From Bacteroidales bacterium UBA2295 (GTDB lineage: Bacteria; Bacteroidota; Bacteroidia; Bacteroidales; Tenuifilaceae): a DNA stretch of 13,019 bases. Below the pieces are notes generated by a model, which saw nothing but the letters and a program-made list of their open reading frames with translations, had not been told where the DNA came from and ran no database searches. Location: positions 1 to 13,019 of the forward strand of contig DDWD01000020.1 of the NCBI GenBank assembly GCA_002345825.1. Reading direction: 5' to 3'. Below are positions 1 through 4,762 of this stretch, one piece after another. Position numbers and translations under genes: made by a program. The stretch's first letter is position 1. The number at the start of each line of letters is the position of its first letter.

Positions 1-1033
1 CTACTGAGAAATATTCGTCCTTCTCTTTGTTGTAGATAACCATTATGTTCATGGGAAAACCAAATCCAAATCTTGAATTTTTAAATTTGAATGGGTAATT
101 TTCTCCGTATGCTCTTACTAAAAGAAAGAGGTAATTACTTGTCTCAAAGACCTGCCAAACCCAAATTAAATTCTTCCTTATGCTCATAATATCAGGTTGT
201 TCCATATCTTCACCTAATAAATGGGTGGGTATTCCGTAGCGCCCCCTACGGGTTATATAAATTGGCAAAAGAGTATCGTTTGTTATTTCCCTGATGGTAT
301 CAACAAGCCTTTCTGACATTCTTAATGCGCTGCCGTATTTGTAAATATTGCAAGCGCTTGAAGTAGTCCCATCACTATAGGTCGAATGTGTAAGGTGCTT
401 TTGAAAAAAGGTAGTGTTTGGTAAAGTGCTAAGCGTGTCACCCCTATCGTTTATCTCAATAAGCCTGTACTTTTGGCCCCCTGAATTAATTGGAACATAA
501 ATATACGCACTTGATTTTGATGTTGGATGCCAGTTTTTTAATTGGGGAGTTGCCGAAAGGTGCCACTCAGGTACTTTAATGGAATTGACATGCGCTCCCT
601 TGAAGTTATAAATTTGTATTTTATTACCAATTATATCAGGTACATAGATTAAGCCGAACGCTATTTTGGGAACCGAAGGGAGTATGAAATCATTTGGGCC
701 TCGACCCTGCTTGCCAATTGTTGAGATGAATGCGCCGTTCTGTTGGAATAGATAAACGTTTTTTTCCTTATCATTAACAAGTATGTACTCCTTATCTATT
801 TCAATTCCTTTAATGGTGCCAATCGTTACGGAACGGCTTGTTTCTAAGGGTATATAATTTATTGAGGCGCCAAGTTGACTTAATGATGCTGGTTTAAAAT
901 TTTTTAGGTTTTTCTCAAGATCAATTACTATGGGTTTTTGAGGGTTGGTCTTATTGTCATCGTGCAAATTGCTATTGCAAGAAGTGATAAGCAATAAAGA
1001 AATAATAAGGGGGCAGTAATGGTGAAATTTCAT
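1..1033 (-). CDS. 6-bladed beta-propeller lipoprotein (partial, C-terminus off the window)
   Basis: The frame is open for 344 codons from an ATG at 1033 to the window edge with no stop, so the C-terminus is missing. The N-terminus is a lipoprotein signal: a short hydrophobic stretch (residues 8-17) and the lipobox LITSC with Cys19, predicting attachment to the periplasmic or outer-membrane face. From about residue 58 the sequence follows the Bacteroidota 6-bladed beta-propeller family: NYIPLETS near 59-66, a blade ending in FQQNGAFISTIG, then the typical GKQGRGPNDF at 107-116, then VPD..GNKIQIYNFKG at 131-146. Family members often sit beside double-glycine-leader peptides and peptide exporters in Bacteroidota; their biochemical role is not established. 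It lies 95 nt downstream of the precursor peptide, same strand, with a stem-loop between. It may bind or handle the exported peptide, but that is inference. Base composition is AT-rich compared with the VKOR gene upstream. Confidence 0.85.
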   Translation of the reverse strand, partial: MKFHHYCPLIISLLLITSCNSNLHDDNKTNPQKPIVIDLEKNLKNFKPASLSQLGASINYIPLETSRSVTIGTIKGIEIDKEYILVNDKEKNVYLFQQNGAFISTIGKQGRGPNDFILPSVPKIAFGLIYVPDIIGNKIQIYNFKGAHVNSIKVPEWHLSATPQLKNWHPTSKSSAYIYVPINSGGQKYRLIEINDRGDTLSTLPNTTFFQKHLTHSTYSDGTTSSACNIYKYGSALRMSERLVDTIREITNDTLLPIYITRRGRYGIPTHLLGEDMEQPDIMSIRKNLIWVWQVFETSNYLFLLVRAYGENYPFKFKNSRFGFGFPMNIMVIYNKEKDEYFSV

Positions 1034-1056
1034 AGTAAGCTTTTTAGAGATTATTA

Positions 1057-1116
1057 ATAACTCCATTGCCTTTACGTAATAATACACCATTGGTATTTCA
1101 AAGGCAACGGAGTTAT
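1057..1116 (-). promoter_or_regulatory. Long stem-loop between precursor peptide and lipoprotein gene
   Basis: On the minus strand ATAACTCCGTTGCCTTT (1116-1100) pairs with AAAGGCAATGGAGTTAT (1073-1057). All 17 positions pair, one as G-U. The 26-nt loop holds a smaller inverted repeat (AATAC/GTATT). The stem starts 13 nt after the peptide stop codon and ends 23 nt before the lipoprotein start. The following sequence is only moderately U-rich, so a full intrinsic terminator is less likely than a leaky attenuator or an RNA-stabilising or processing stem. Such stems are known after structural genes of bacteriocin operons, where they favour precursor mRNA over downstream genes. The function here is inferred from position. 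Confidence 0.6.
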
Positions 1117-1128
1117 AGGTTTACTTTA

Positions 1129-1353
1129 TCAGAGGTTACCGCATTCTATTCTGTCCCACACACCTTCATAGTAATCCATCAAAGCTTGTTGAGCTTGACT
1201 GCAAGTTCCATTACCCTGAATAGCTTGATAAATATACTGATCCCCTGAAGTATATTTGCAATAACATCTCGAACCTCCACCTTTTAGGTTTAGCATCTCC
1301 TCCGCGCTAAGCCTGCGGTCGGGGCTGTCTAAAATTGATTGTAAGGTTTTCAT
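1129..1353 (-). CDS. Double-glycine leader precursor peptide with four core cysteines
   Basis: This 74-residue peptide has a leader of the Bacteroidota GG type: MKTLQSILDS, then RRLSAEEMLNLKGGG at residues 13-27, closely resembling leaders cut by C39-type ABC transporters. Cleavage after Gly26 or Gly27 would release a core of 47-48 residues. All four cysteines (30, 32, 51, 71) lie in the core, an even number suited to two disulfides, and the core is rich in Tyr, Gln and Gly. There are no Thr/Ser-rich stretches suggesting a lanthipeptide. The gene immediately upstream encodes a VKOR-DsbA disulfide-forming fusion and the gene downstream a beta-propeller lipoprotein, both fitting a secreted disulfide-bonded peptide. 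No Shine-Dalgarno precedes the ATG, which is common in this phylum. The activity (bacteriocin, signal or other) cannot be told from sequence. The leader call is strong; the product class is inference. Confidence 0.8.
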   Translation of the reverse strand: MKTLQSILDSPDRRLSAEEMLNLKGGGSRCYCKYTSGDQYIYQAIQGNGTCSQAQQALMDYYEGVWDRIECGNL

Positions 1354-1378
1354 AATCTGTAAATTTAGTTGTTTTTAA

Positions 1379-1500
1379 TTTTAAGGCATAATTCTTAAAA
1401 ATGGTTAGCGTATGCTTTAATGCCATACACTTTGTGAAGCCGTGGCTTCTGGTTTTTCACTACCTTTACGTCATGTACTACCTCCTTTCTTTTTTTTGAG
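1379..1500 (-). repeat. Structured intergenic segment with three successive inverted repeats and an isolated Shine-Dalgarno
   Basis: The 167-nt gap between the VKOR gene and the peptide gene contains three dyads: TTTTAAG/CTTAAAA (1379-1385 and 1394-1400), GTATG/CATAC (1410-1414 and 1424-1428), and the near-palindrome GAAGCCGTGGCTTC (1436-1449). On the minus strand a consensus Shine-Dalgarno AAAGGAGG (1488-1481) is followed 6 nt later by ATG ACG TAA, a two-codon frame. A GTG at 1460 opens a 21-codon frame ending at 1395 that lies mostly inside the dyads. Its translation (KNQKPRLHKVYGIKAYANHF) reminds me of intergenic repeat translations in Bacteroidota genomes, but I cannot confirm copy number from one window. 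It could be a dispersed repeat, a leader RNA for the peptide gene, or debris of a lost small gene. Confidence 0.35.
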
Positions 1501-1520
1501 AGGGCGGTTCGGGCAGGGAG

Positions 1521-3140
1521 CTACGGGTGTGCAACCGGTGGGGCTTCCTGCCCTTTGCGCCTTTGGGTTAGCAATAGTATTTCGGGTATGTAGTGCCTTA
1601 GGTCGTAAGGGCTATAGGTCTGCGGAAGCTTAAAGCCATTCACCAGCACGTGGGGCGTTCCTGTCACCCTAAATTGCTCAAAAAGTGTCTTGCTACTCGT
1701 TATCCACTCATTAAGGGTTTGGTCATCCACTGTGCTATAATCTTTTAATTGCTGTTTTAATACTTCAGCAGGGTTTGCATACCACTGCCCAAGTAGGTTC
1801 AGGGCTGCTTCATCGCCCTGTTGCTTGTATTTGGCAACAAGGTGGTTTAGCACTTGCAGCTGCTCCTTGTTAGCAGGGGGTGCTATTATCAACTTTAGCC
1901 CCACCTGGGAGCTCTCGGCAAGCAGCTTACGCATGGCTGCAAACTCAGCGGCGCAGTGTGGACACTGTAGGCTCATGAATGCTGCTAGGCTTACTGGGGC
2001 ATTCGGCGGCCCAAAGTAATACCCATTGTGGGCGAGCGGCACATCGCCCACAAGTTGATGCGCCATAAGCGTTGCGAATACGGCGGGTTGCCGTTTTAGG
2101 CCAAGGAATGCTTTTCGCTGCTGCTGGTAATGCTGCTTTGCCTCATGGTGCAGCTTGTACAGCACCCATATTGCCGCTACAACTGTTAGCGTTGTTAGCC
2201 CTAGCGCCATGGCGGGTAGGGTTATAGTTAAGCCGGGGAGCAATTGGGCAAGCACAACGAATTCGGCCAGCAGAACCACCTGTACGCTTAGGCATAGGGG
2301 GCACCACCTGCGCAGCTTGAGCTGTGCCCACACCGTGTAGATTGGCGCTAGCAGCGCCACCGTACTTAAAATTGCCAACAGGTTAAGCTGCCTTGCCATG
2401 AGTAGCATAAGGGTTGCCACAAAGTAGATTAACCCAGCATCGGCAAGCCCAATGGGACCCAACACCTTGCCAGCCTTCGACTGGAGCACCGCGTTGCAAT
2501 CGGTTTTGGGGGTTAGGTGGCAAATCCTCTCGGTAAGGCTTAGGGGTATGCTAAGCTCGTGTAGCACCAGCATGATGGTAAGGCATAAGCCCAGCAGCTT
2601 GGTAATGGGCAGCAAATACCCCAGAGCGCCCGTTGGGTAGTCGAGCCCGGTATGGGAGACAAAAAGGTGCCCCATAAGCACCAAGAATCCCAGAAGAACC
2701 AGCGCAATGGGCAAAGCCTTAATCATTTCATATTTCCAGCTATACCCTTTACCCTGCTTTGCATTGGGTTGGTTGGGCTCTATAATGATTACTGCCCCCG
2801 AGAATAGGTTTGCAAGCTGGTGAAGCGCCATCCGCTTTCGGTTCCCGGGGCTTAGTAAGAGTGTAACCTGAGCGTTTTTTGCCTGCTCAACGAGTACTAG
2901 TTGCCCACCACCAGCTGTAAGGTGTGCAATGAAAGGTTTATTAATCAGCGATAATTCATCCTTCTCCAGCCGAATGGCATGATGCTTTACGCCAATTTGC
3001 GATAGCACATCACTAATACTTTTGATGCTTGGGAAGTAAGGATGCCCCACTAGCTCGTCCTCAAAGGTCAATCTATGCACGCTTACACCAGCTCTACTAA
3101 GCGCTTTTTGTAAGATGAAAAGGGTGTTGTCTAAAGCCAT
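1521..3140 (-). CDS. C39-like / vitamin K epoxide reductase (VKOR) / DsbA-like thioredoxin fusion
   Basis: This 539-residue inner-membrane protein is built to make protein disulfides. Residues 1-120 resemble the C39 peptidase-like domain found at the start of Bacteroidota VKOR proteins (HPYFPSIKSISDVLSQIG at 33-50), but there is no cysteine in this part and the usual active-site His region reads GGGQLVLVE, so it should not cleave; leader binding is possible. Residues about 138-330 form a hydrophobic multi-helix VKOR domain with all four redox cysteines: Cys207 and Cys215 (loop pair, C-x7-C) and Cys280-Pro-Leu-Cys283. Residues 373-530 are a thioredoxin-fold domain with the DsbA-type active site Cys393-Pro-His-Cys396 and a cis-proline loop GTPHVLVNG around Pro496. 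Together VKOR would reoxidise the DsbA-like domain using quinone. It lies directly upstream of the four-cysteine peptide. The start at 3140 is the first ATG after an in-frame stop. The gene looks clearly more GC-rich than its neighbours. Confidence 0.9.
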   Translation of the reverse strand: MALDNTLFILQKALSRAGVSVHRLTFEDELVGHPYFPSIKSISDVLSQIGVKHHAIRLEKDELSLINKPFIAHLTAGGGQLVLVEQAKNAQVTLLLSPGNRKRMALHQLANLFSGAVIIIEPNQPNAKQGKGYSWKYEMIKALPIALVLLGFLVLMGHLFVSHTGLDYPTGALGYLLPITKLLGLCLTIMLVLHELSIPLSLTERICHLTPKTDCNAVLQSKAGKVLGPIGLADAGLIYFVATLMLLMARQLNLLAILSTVALLAPIYTVWAQLKLRRWCPLCLSVQVVLLAEFVVLAQLLPGLTITLPAMALGLTTLTVVAAIWVLYKLHHEAKQHYQQQRKAFLGLKRQPAVFATLMAHQLVGDVPLAHNGYYFGPPNAPVSLAAFMSLQCPHCAAEFAAMRKLLAESSQVGLKLIIAPPANKEQLQVLNHLVAKYKQQGDEAALNLLGQWYANPAEVLKQQLKDYSTVDDQTLNEWITSSKTLFEQFRVTGTPHVLVNGFKLPQTYSPYDLRHYIPEILLLTQRRKGQEAPPVAHP

Positions 3141-3150
3141 TACTTATCAT
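3097..3150 (-). other. Possible 17-codon upstream overlapping frame with Shine-Dalgarno
   Basis: AAGGAGT (3163-3157) sits 6 nt before an ATG at 3150 that opens a 17-codon frame ending at 3097, overlapping the start of the VKOR fusion gene in another frame. The VKOR ATG (3140) lies 16 nt from the same Shine-Dalgarno, longer than usual. This could be a regulatory leader peptide or simply chance, since many Bacteroidota starts lack a Shine-Dalgarno. No known peptide is recognised. Confidence 0.2.
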
Positions 3151-3277
3151 TCGTTTACTCCTTGTATATTCAGATAATTATTTGCCTCACCAAAGTATGC
3201 CCCTCCGCAGAAATGATACTACCGTGTAGCACCGCAACATATTCTATCCAACATAAAGTACGCACAGGTTGTAATAT

Positions 3278-3442
3278 CTAACTTAACGTTAAGCTGCTAG
3301 GCTTGCCAAGCAGACTGATATAGCTGCGAACCGTGCGGGCGGTTACGCCCAAGCGCTGGGCCAGCTCGGCTGGTGTTCCCGTGCTGCGACTCTCAATTTG
3401 CTGGTGGAGCGTTTCGACCTGATCTCTTGCTTTTAAAATCAT
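3278..3442 (-). CDS. Small helix-turn-helix protein of the peptide locus
   Basis: This 54-codon frame starts at ATG 3442 and ends with TAG at 3278. Residues 21-46 (TGTPAELAQRLGVTARTVRSYISLLG) are a clear helix-turn-helix: a TGTP turn, the helix PAELAQRLGV, and the recognition helix TARTVRSYISLL. Short Bacteroidota HTH proteins with the same TGTP-xELA-xxLG-xSxRT pattern, usually about 65-80 residues ending in a Tyr-rich strand, occur in clusters with double-glycine peptides. Here the protein stops soon after the recognition helix, so the C-terminal strand is missing; it may be a naturally short version or a truncated gene. It lies 137 nt upstream of the VKOR fusion on the same strand and is preceded by two dyads that could be its operator. 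Regulation of the peptide locus is inferred from domain and position. No Shine-Dalgarno is evident. Confidence 0.7.
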   Translation of the reverse strand: MILKARDQVETLHQQIESRSTGTPAELAQRLGVTARTVRSYISLLGKPSSLTLS

Positions 3443-3447
3443 TGCGT

Positions 3448-3468
3448 TTGTTGGTTAATGGTTAACAA
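3448..3468 (-). promoter_or_regulatory. Hyphenated dyad just upstream of the HTH gene
   Basis: Outer arms TTGTT (3448-3452) and AACAA (3464-3468) enclose an inner inverted repeat GTTAA/TTAAC, ending 5 nt before the HTH start codon. Its position in the 5' leader suits an autoregulatory operator for the HTH protein. Support is symmetry and position only. Confidence 0.3.
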
Positions 3469-3483
3469 ATAGGGTGAAAATGT

Positions 3484-3506
3484 GTAGAGAGAGCATGCCC
3501 CTCTAC
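3484..3506 (-). promoter_or_regulatory. Second dyad upstream of the HTH gene
   Basis: GTAGAG (3484-3489) and CTCTAC (3501-3506) are perfect 6-bp inverted arms around a GCATGC palindrome (3493-3498). It lies 41-64 nt upstream of the HTH start codon, where an operator or promoter-proximal site would be expected. It shares no obvious sequence with the first dyad. No convincing TAnnTTTG promoter box was found nearby. Confidence 0.3.
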
Positions 3507-3550
3507 TATATGTGTCGCCAAGTGCCAATTTGTGACAAGCTATTTTGAAG

Positions 3551-3589
3551 TTTTTTTTAAAAAAAATTAAGCCCAATGGATAACGGGCT
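3551..3589 (-). terminator. Terminator-like hairpin with an eight-U tract, beside a T8A8 palindrome
   Basis: On the minus strand AGCCC (3589-3585) pairs with GGGCT (3574-3570), extendable by one G-U pair, around a 9-10 nt loop. TAA and then eight T (3566-3559) follow. The stem is short (5-6 bp), so strength is uncertain. The T run is half of a perfect T8A8 palindrome (3551-3566), which may also bend the DNA upstream of the HTH promoter region. It would insulate the peptide locus from transcription coming from the right, although no intact minus-strand gene remains there. The sequence 3590-3815 further right holds no gene I can recognise. Confidence 0.4.
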
Positions 3590-3815
3590 GATTTATTGCT
3601 GTTTGAACTTATGGTTTTTTTTATGTTGTTTTTTTGAGGAGGGGGGTAAATGCCCCCGCTGCCATCCAAATCGATCTCGTGTAGATGGAAACTTTCCGAG
3701 AGAATTTGACTGTGCCTACGAACCCGAACTTAAGCAGGCTGAACAACCAATCTTTTCGTGTGGCTTTTGCCCCAGCTAAAAATCATAAAGCAAACATTAC
3801 CATTTACTTTGCTTC

Positions 3816-3845
3816 GTTACCACATGTGAGGACACGTGCGGTAGC
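3816..3845. repeat. Strong isolated hairpin with AGGA loop
   Basis: TACCACATGTG (3818-3828) pairs with CACGTGCGGTA (3833-3843) around a four-base AGGA loop. On the plus strand the stem has one A-C mismatch and one U-G pair, and two outer pairs (G-C and a T-G wobble) extend it to 3816-3845. No U tract follows on either strand, so it is not an intrinsic terminator. It lies in the gene-free stretch between the peptide locus and the thioesterase. It could be a dispersed palindromic repeat or a structured RNA piece; copy number in the genome is unknown. Confidence 0.4.
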
Positions 3846-3923
3846 AGGGGAAATAACCCATAATTAAAAGAGCGATATGTCGCCAAAGAAACAGGCAAAA
3901 TATTGGGATTTAGAGGTTGATAG

Positions 3924-4106
3924 CTATTGGCTCTTTTATCTCTTTACACTAACCAGTATTACGCTCTAGGAATAATGAAACAAATCATGTTTATCGACCC
4001 CCAAACTAAAACTATTATTATTCGTTTAGGCGACGGCTCAGATTTTGGCAACTACTTAACTCTTATGTATAATATTAATAGGGAGTTGCGTGTTGGGAGT
4101 TTGTGA
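3924..4106 (+). pseudogene. C-terminal remnant of a serine hydrolase (beta-lactamase family)
   Basis: The frame ending with TGA at 4104-4106 reads YYALGIMKQIMFIDPQ, then TKTIIIRLGDGSDFGNY, then LMYNINREL. This matches the last approximately 45 residues of class C beta-lactamase / 6-aminohexanoate-dimer-hydrolase-like serine hydrolases, where a G.xxQ turn is followed by a strand xxVxP..xxxIVRLG. A stop codon at 3921-3923 closes the frame upstream, and the catalytic SxxK and YxN parts of the family (normally 350-450 residues) are absent on either strand. An ATG at 3975 could still start a 43-residue peptide, but no domain would be functional. The homology is recognised by eye from a short segment, so a novel small protein cannot be excluded. 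It suggests a decayed or deleted gene at the edge of the peptide locus. Confidence 0.5.
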
Positions 4107-4110
4107 CGAC

Positions 4111-4219
4111 GGAGGAGAGAAGACCTGCCATCCCTGCCTGTCAGCCGACAGGGTCCGAAGGTCATGGCAGCGTCTGGTGTCATTAAACTTGAAAGGTCTT
4201 ATTTTCGAGAGGAGGAGAG
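4111..4219. repeat. MITE-like element: nested inverted repeats between 9-bp direct repeats
   Basis: GGAGGAGAG occurs at 4111-4119 and again at 4211-4219, exactly 100 bp apart. Between them AAGACCT (4120-4126) is inverted as AGGTCTT (4194-4200), CTGCCAT (4125-4131) as ATGGCAG (4164-4170), and CCTGTC (4137-4142) as GACAGG (4147-4152) with an AGCC loop. GACCT (4122-4126) can also pair with AGGTC (4159-4163), so alternative folds compete. Direct repeats outside inverted repeats suggest a small non-autonomous mobile element or dispersed palindromic repeat. The direct repeat is a simple purine sequence and the right copy is 10 nt away from the inverted arm, so the insertion reading is tentative. 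Confidence 0.4.
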
Positions 4220-4229
4220 GGGTAGTGAC

Positions 4230-4260
4230 TTGTTCCTTTTCTCTAAAACTATTAATATTG
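4230..4260 (+). promoter_or_regulatory. Candidate Bacteroidota promoter of the thioesterase gene
   Basis: TTG (4230-4232) is followed after 20 nt by TAATATTG (4253-4260), one mismatch from the TAnnTTTG -7 box of the Bacteroidota primary sigma factor with standard spacing. Transcription would start about 12 nt before the ATG at 4278. Confidence 0.5.
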
Positions 4261-4277
4261 CAGCAAATTTGCTAGCT

Positions 4278-4760
4278 ATGAAAAAGGTTTTAAATCCATA
4301 CATAGGTCAGGATGGTTATGGTTGTATTGGTTGCGACCCCAATCATCCATTTGGGCTAAAGCTTAGCTTTACTTTTGATGAGGATGAAAAGATAATTTAT
4401 GCCGAGTGGACTCCCAATAGCGATTTTCAGGGTTATACCGATGTTGTGCATGGTGGAGTACAGGCTACGTTGCTCGATGAGATTGGTGGTTGGGCTGTGA
4501 ATACTATACTTGGAACAGGGGGCGTTACCTCGCAGCTACAGATACGATACAAAAAACCAGCCCAAATTTCCGATGGCCCTCTTAAGCTTAAAGCTTGGCT
4601 TATTAGCTCGGAGAAACGATTGGCCAATATCCAAACCCAACTTTTTAATGCTAAGGATGAGCTATGCGCCGAGGCGCAGGTGCAGTACTTTATTTTCCTG
4701 CCCGAGGTGGCCAAGCAGAGGCTAAATTTTCCGGGTGCCGAGGAGTTCTTCGAAGAGTAG
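4278..4760 (+). CDS. PaaI-family hotdog thioesterase
   Basis: This 160-residue protein likely hydrolyses acyl-CoA or acyl-ACP thioesters in the cytoplasm; the substrate is not predictable. It has the typical opening for this group, C16-IGC-DPNHPFGLKL, then strands leading to VVHGGVQATLLDEIGGWAV (57-73), where His58-Gly-Gly and the acidic pair Asp67/Glu68 are the hotdog active-site elements. The strands QLQIRYKKPA and AEAQVQYFIF complete the fold. The ATG at 4278 is preferred over an in-frame ATG at 4164: family similarity starts at MKKVLNPYI, the extra 38 residues would come from the repeat element upstream, and a promoter-like pair fits just before 4278. It converges on rsmE with only 2 bp between the stop codons and no obvious terminator, so antisense read-through is possible. 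Confidence 0.88.
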   Translation: MKKVLNPYIGQDGYGCIGCDPNHPFGLKLSFTFDEDEKIIYAEWTPNSDFQGYTDVVHGGVQATLLDEIGGWAVNTILGTGGVTSQLQIRYKKPAQISDGPLKLKAWLISSEKRLANIQTQLFNAKDELCAEAQVQYFIFLPEVAKQRLNFPGAEEFFEE

Positions 4761-4762
4761 TA

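Noticed and set aside
1066..1248. Plus-strand 60-codon frame opposite the precursor peptide
   Set aside because: It overlaps the well-supported peptide gene and the stem-loop, has no motif, and its composition reflects the complementary strand.
1129..1353. Precursor as a lanthipeptide or sactipeptide
   Set aside because: No LanM/LanB, radical SAM or other modifying enzyme is visible, and the core lacks the expected Ser/Thr pattern; a disulfide-bonded peptide fits the neighbour better.
3641..3657. GGGGG/CCCCC hairpin as a terminator
   Set aside because: The stem is strong but no U tract follows on either strand; on the minus strand it is followed by A-rich sequence.
3439..3669. Minus-strand 76-codon frame covering the HTH upstream region
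   Set aside because: It runs through the T8A8 tract and terminator-like hairpin, is low complexity, has no domain, and overlaps the HTH start in another frame.
3576..3779. Plus-strand 67-codon frame with two CxxC pairs
   Set aside because: It reads through a G-tract hairpin, has no recognisable zinc-ribbon context, no promoter and no Shine-Dalgarno; the cysteines look accidental.
3685..3867. Plus-strand 60-codon frame
   Set aside because: No family similarity, and it contains the AGGA hairpin within its end; more likely non-coding.
3877..3969. Short frame beginning MSPKKQAKYW as another part of the hydrolase remnant
   Set aside because: It lies in a different frame from the recognised C-terminus and the similarity to YGYxWW-type segments of serine hydrolases is too weak to claim.
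4164..4277. Longer start for the thioesterase adding 38 residues
   Set aside because: The extra part is encoded by the repeat element and does not resemble hotdog proteins; the ATG at 4278 fits the family start and the promoter-like pair.
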